From: Styela clava
Lineage: Eukaryota; Chordata; Ascidiacea; Stolidobranchia; Styelidae
Length of the DNA: 64,000 nucleotides
Assembly: GCF_964204865.1 (NCBI RefSeq)
Contig: NC_135258.1
Location: 6,191,001 to 6,255,000, forward strand
Direction of reading: 5' to 3'
A model generated the notes under the pieces. That model saw only the letters and a program-made list of their open reading frames with translations. It made no database searches and was not told the origin of the DNA. Made by a program: the position numbers and the translations under genes. This document shows, piece by piece, positions 61,442 to 64,000 of the stretch (position 1 is the stretch's first letter; the number at the start of each line of letters is the position of its first letter).

Positions 61442-62083
61442 CTTCTCTTTGAGCTTTCTCAGCTTAGTAATCTCTTCGTCTAAGCCCAATTTTTTTAAGG
61501 GCCTTCTTGCTCAATTCAATCGCAATGTGGCCCAATCTATAAAAATAAAAAGCCTTAAGTATTCTAATTAATGATAAATATACACATATTGGTCCTGAAG
61601 TAAGTTTACAGGTTTCTTTTATTTTTGGCGTCGTATTTCACTAAATTTCTATTCAGATTTTTGATCATTTTAATTTCAGACTTTAAAATTTCATTATATT
61701 TATGAAAATATCGGGCTTATTATTAGTTAAGTCTTTAATTTTGTCGAACTAAATAATTTGAATAAATACTTATCGAGTCATTTTTCGTATCACGGCGAAA
61801 TTCCAAATGCATTATCTATAAGTCAAAATTAAAGCACTTAAGAATATGTTTTAATATCCGCCACTGTTGACTATATGAAAATATAATTAGTATAAACTTA
61901 CTTAGTTCTTCTAGCATATTTGTAGCCTTCTACAACCCCTTTTACTACTTTTTTTTGCTCCGCGAAAGATCTTTTTAAAGCTCCCCCAATCCCCATGAGA
62001 CTCCTCCACCAATAAGAGAGAGAGTGCGACAAAGAGAATAGCTGCAACTTTCAAACGCATTTTCTTTGGAGATTTTGCTGGTT
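61442..62083 (-). pseudogene. Secreted cationic peptide precursor, styelin-like (two exons, frame breaks)
   Basis: Exon 1 runs from 62083 (acceptor TTTCAG) to 61902 (donor GTAAGT), with ATG at 62060. Exon 2 runs from 61536 (acceptor TTTATAG) to 61442 (donor GTAATT). The N-terminus is a signal peptide (MRLKVAAILFVALSLLLVEE, then SHG), followed by a lysine/arginine-rich amphipathic stretch beginning DWGSFKKIFRGAKK. Exon 2 has lysine-rich text and then an acidic, glutamate-containing end. Signal, cationic core and anionic tail are the layout of ascidian styelin/clavanin precursors, so antimicrobial action is an inference. As printed, the frame stops at 61911 (CRRLQIC). The shift falls at the 8-base T run 61949-61956, and a second falls at the 7-base T run 61490-61496. 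These may be homopolymer sequencing errors or true mutations. Confidence 0.5.
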
Positions 62084-62119
62084 CTGAAACGTAATAATGT
62101 AAACAAATTAACAAATGGA

Positions 62120-62895
62120 GAGAGAGAGAGCTTCTTTATTTTTTCGTCAACCAAAATGAAATAACAGTCAAATAATACCAAGTAATGAATTAGTCTAGTA
62201 TAGACATGCGGGAGTGATACGGCCAGGCGTTCACCAAATCCAATGATGACGTGATTGGGCTTAATAATCATTAATCCATTAATGCAAAATGAGACGGCGC
62301 TCCCGTAATGACGTACTATGTAGGTTGTGCGCCATCGTGGTGCGCATGAGCATCAATGAGACATGTCGATATCTCTTTGTTGAAATGTTCGCGTGTGACT
62401 GGAGGTTTGATCATTTAAGTTGTAAGATTTGTGATTTGTGTCCCATGCCAACTGAATTAACAAGTTAGATAGATTATAGCAAACAGAAAGCGCTATAATG
62501 AATGGTTGCTTGTCTGAGTCTAGTTCGGACATAGGTTACGGATCAAGGCAAAATCTCACACGTAGTGAGTAGATAGAATAGCATTTAGATATTTAACCCG
62601 GGGGAGAGGAAAGTAGCTAAGACTGCTTAATCATATGGTGAACCAAGTCCGCGCGTCCGGTTACCAGTTCATGTCAGGTATGGGATAGGTCAACCAGCTA
62701 TTTGTTTCAGCTGCATGGACTTGATGGTGGTCGCTTAGCACGATGTGCCACACCGCCGCGTCAGTGTTTGCTTATATCGTGTAAACTTCGCAGGGTAAAA
62801 GGATTCACAACGCAAAGGCTTCACTTTATTCCAAAAAAGTGAGACACATATTATCACAATGCATTTATACAATTGTTTAGTATTTCTAATTTGAT
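62120..62895. other. Flank upstream of the cationic-peptide gene
   Basis: Expected to hold the upstream untranslated exon and promoter of the minus-strand peptide gene, since its coding exon begins after an acceptor at 62083-62084. A GA microsatellite lies at 62117-62130. I could not identify the first exon or a TATA box with confidence. Confidence 0.3.
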
Positions 62896-63055
62896 ACTCC
62901 CGTAGTATGTATACCAGGTTAGGGTCATAATTTTATTCCGATTTTCCTTATTTTAGTTCTATTAAGAGTTCTGCGAGTGATTTATTAGCCAAGTGAATAT
63001 AACACCAGTCCATAAGTTTCTGTTCCTTCACACAACTTGATGTGAAGTAGTTAGT
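62896..63055. repeat. Dispersed repeat, partner at 48505-48672
   Basis: Shows the same ordered words as the partner copy (ACCAGGTTAGGG, CGATTTTCCTTATTTTAGTT, GCCAAGTGA, ACAACTTGATGTGAAG). Confidence 0.6.
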
Positions 63056-63196
63056 AGTTACCTCCGTATTGGTACACATTCCTCTGGAGCGCCACTTATG
63101 CGGCTCGATTTCCTATTATTATATAATCAACATGAATGTATATACAATGTTCTCGAATGTCGAAAGACTGGTTCTCAAAAATTCTGACTCCTATAT

Positions 63197-63553
63197 CAAG
63201 GGTATGCAACATTTTTTTCGGTGGCCCATGTAACCTATTTCAGACATCAAGATGGGCCATACGAAAAAATTAGTTTTTTTCATGAACACAACGAATTAAT
63301 TAGCGACCACCAAAGCTGTGGAAATGCGGATATCACTTAGCCTTCCAGTAATAAAAGCACAAGACAAAACGGCGGAAGATTGAAGAGCAAAATCATCACG
63401 TATTTTCACCGATGTGAGTGACTTTTCAAACAAAAACTTTCGGAAATAATATTTTATGCTTGCTGGGAAAAAATTTGATTGTTGACAAGGACAACACTGA
63501 ATGACTTTGAAAGCCGGGTCGTGGCCCTCTGGGAGCTTGTTGCATACCTTTGT
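63197..63553. mobile_element. Small inverted-repeat element (hAT-like MITE candidate)
   Basis: Left CAAGGGTATGCAACATTTTT pairs with the right end TTGTTGCATACCTTTG. Subterminal GGTGGCCCATG and CGTGGCCCTC resemble the other hAT-like ends in the window. No target duplication was seen, so the boundaries are approximate. Confidence 0.45.
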
Positions 63554-64000
63554 ACAAGACTATCTGATGAGTTATGGAAAGTAGCGACAGTATTTATATC
63601 TAAATGACAATATATATTTATGAATGAGTTGTATAAACTTATTATTAAATTATTGCAAATCGAATTCTTCACTGTGAATACAAAAAAACTTAAAACAACA
63701 CAACACGGCAAAACACAATTGTGCAAATTTACACGATGCTTTTCTTTCTAATGGCACGATTGTCTTCTTTGCGTCCTTCTTGTTAAATATTATAATAGCT
63801 ATATACCTCTCAAATTGCTGCCAATACGCATCTATGAAAGAGTACAATCCATTAACGGAATCCTATGCGTTTTATATTGCTTATATCTCGAATCGTTCCG
63901 AATCCGACTTTTGAATCATTTATAATTTTTAACCGTTGTATGTGATGCTCAAATAGAAAGTAAATGAAGACACTTCAGTGAATATATTACAAATTATACA

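Overview
The window is animal (metazoan) nuclear DNA. Genes are split by GT-AG introns, the sequence is AT-rich, and transposable elements are abundant (hAT-like DNA elements, a CR1/L2-like LINE, a BEL/Pao LTR retrotransposon). A small secreted cationic-peptide gene resembles ascidian styelins in layout. A solitary ascidian (tunicate) is therefore my best guess for the source, but this is inference and not proven by the sequence.

Layout. 1-6.0 kb: the 3' end of a single-pass membrane-protein gene on the + strand. Its cytoplasmic tail is built from three micro-exons of 33-37 nt plus a last exon. A degraded second copy of the tail region follows, interrupted by a 996-bp hAT-like insertion with a perfect 8-bp target duplication. 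6.2-10.2 kb: a broken LINE (endonuclease and reverse transcriptase) ending in CTGA repeats. 11-14.3 kb (-): a multi-exon gene coding for an IRE1-like protein kinase domain joined to an IRE1-like pseudokinase domain, with frame breaks. 15-21.5 kb: a small hAT-like element and a tandem array of an unclassified repeat (about 1.4-2 kb per unit). 22-30.7 kb: gene-poor AT-rich DNA with small inverted-repeat elements.

30.7-43.0 kb (+): an intact 18-exon gene for a receptor of 779 residues. It has a signal peptide, about five fibronectin type III domains, a membrane-proximal region with an RKRR furin-type site that resembles receptor tyrosine phosphatases, one transmembrane helix and a short tail with no catalytic domain. 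All exon phases close and the coding length is exactly 2340 nt. 45.3-46.6 kb (-): a second, more damaged copy of the kinase/pseudokinase gene. 47-50.3 kb: more copies of the unclassified repeat.

50.35-61.06 kb: a degenerate BEL/Pao LTR retrotransposon with 1.2- and 1.06-kb LTRs. It is itself invaded by a 2.07-kb hAT-like element (8-bp target duplication GTTAGGAG), and a 145-bp MITE sits in its 5' LTR. 61.4-62.1 kb (-): a two-exon gene for a secreted cationic, probably antimicrobial, peptide precursor, broken in two homopolymer runs. The rest is repeats.

The most interesting points are the kinase-pseudokinase gene pair (IRE1-type kinase folds with no sign of the KEN nuclease domain), the phosphatase-less RPTP-like receptor, the micro-exon tail and its decayed duplicate, and the styelin-like peptide gene. 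I see no obvious functional link among them. No CRISPR array, rRNA or confident tRNA gene was found.
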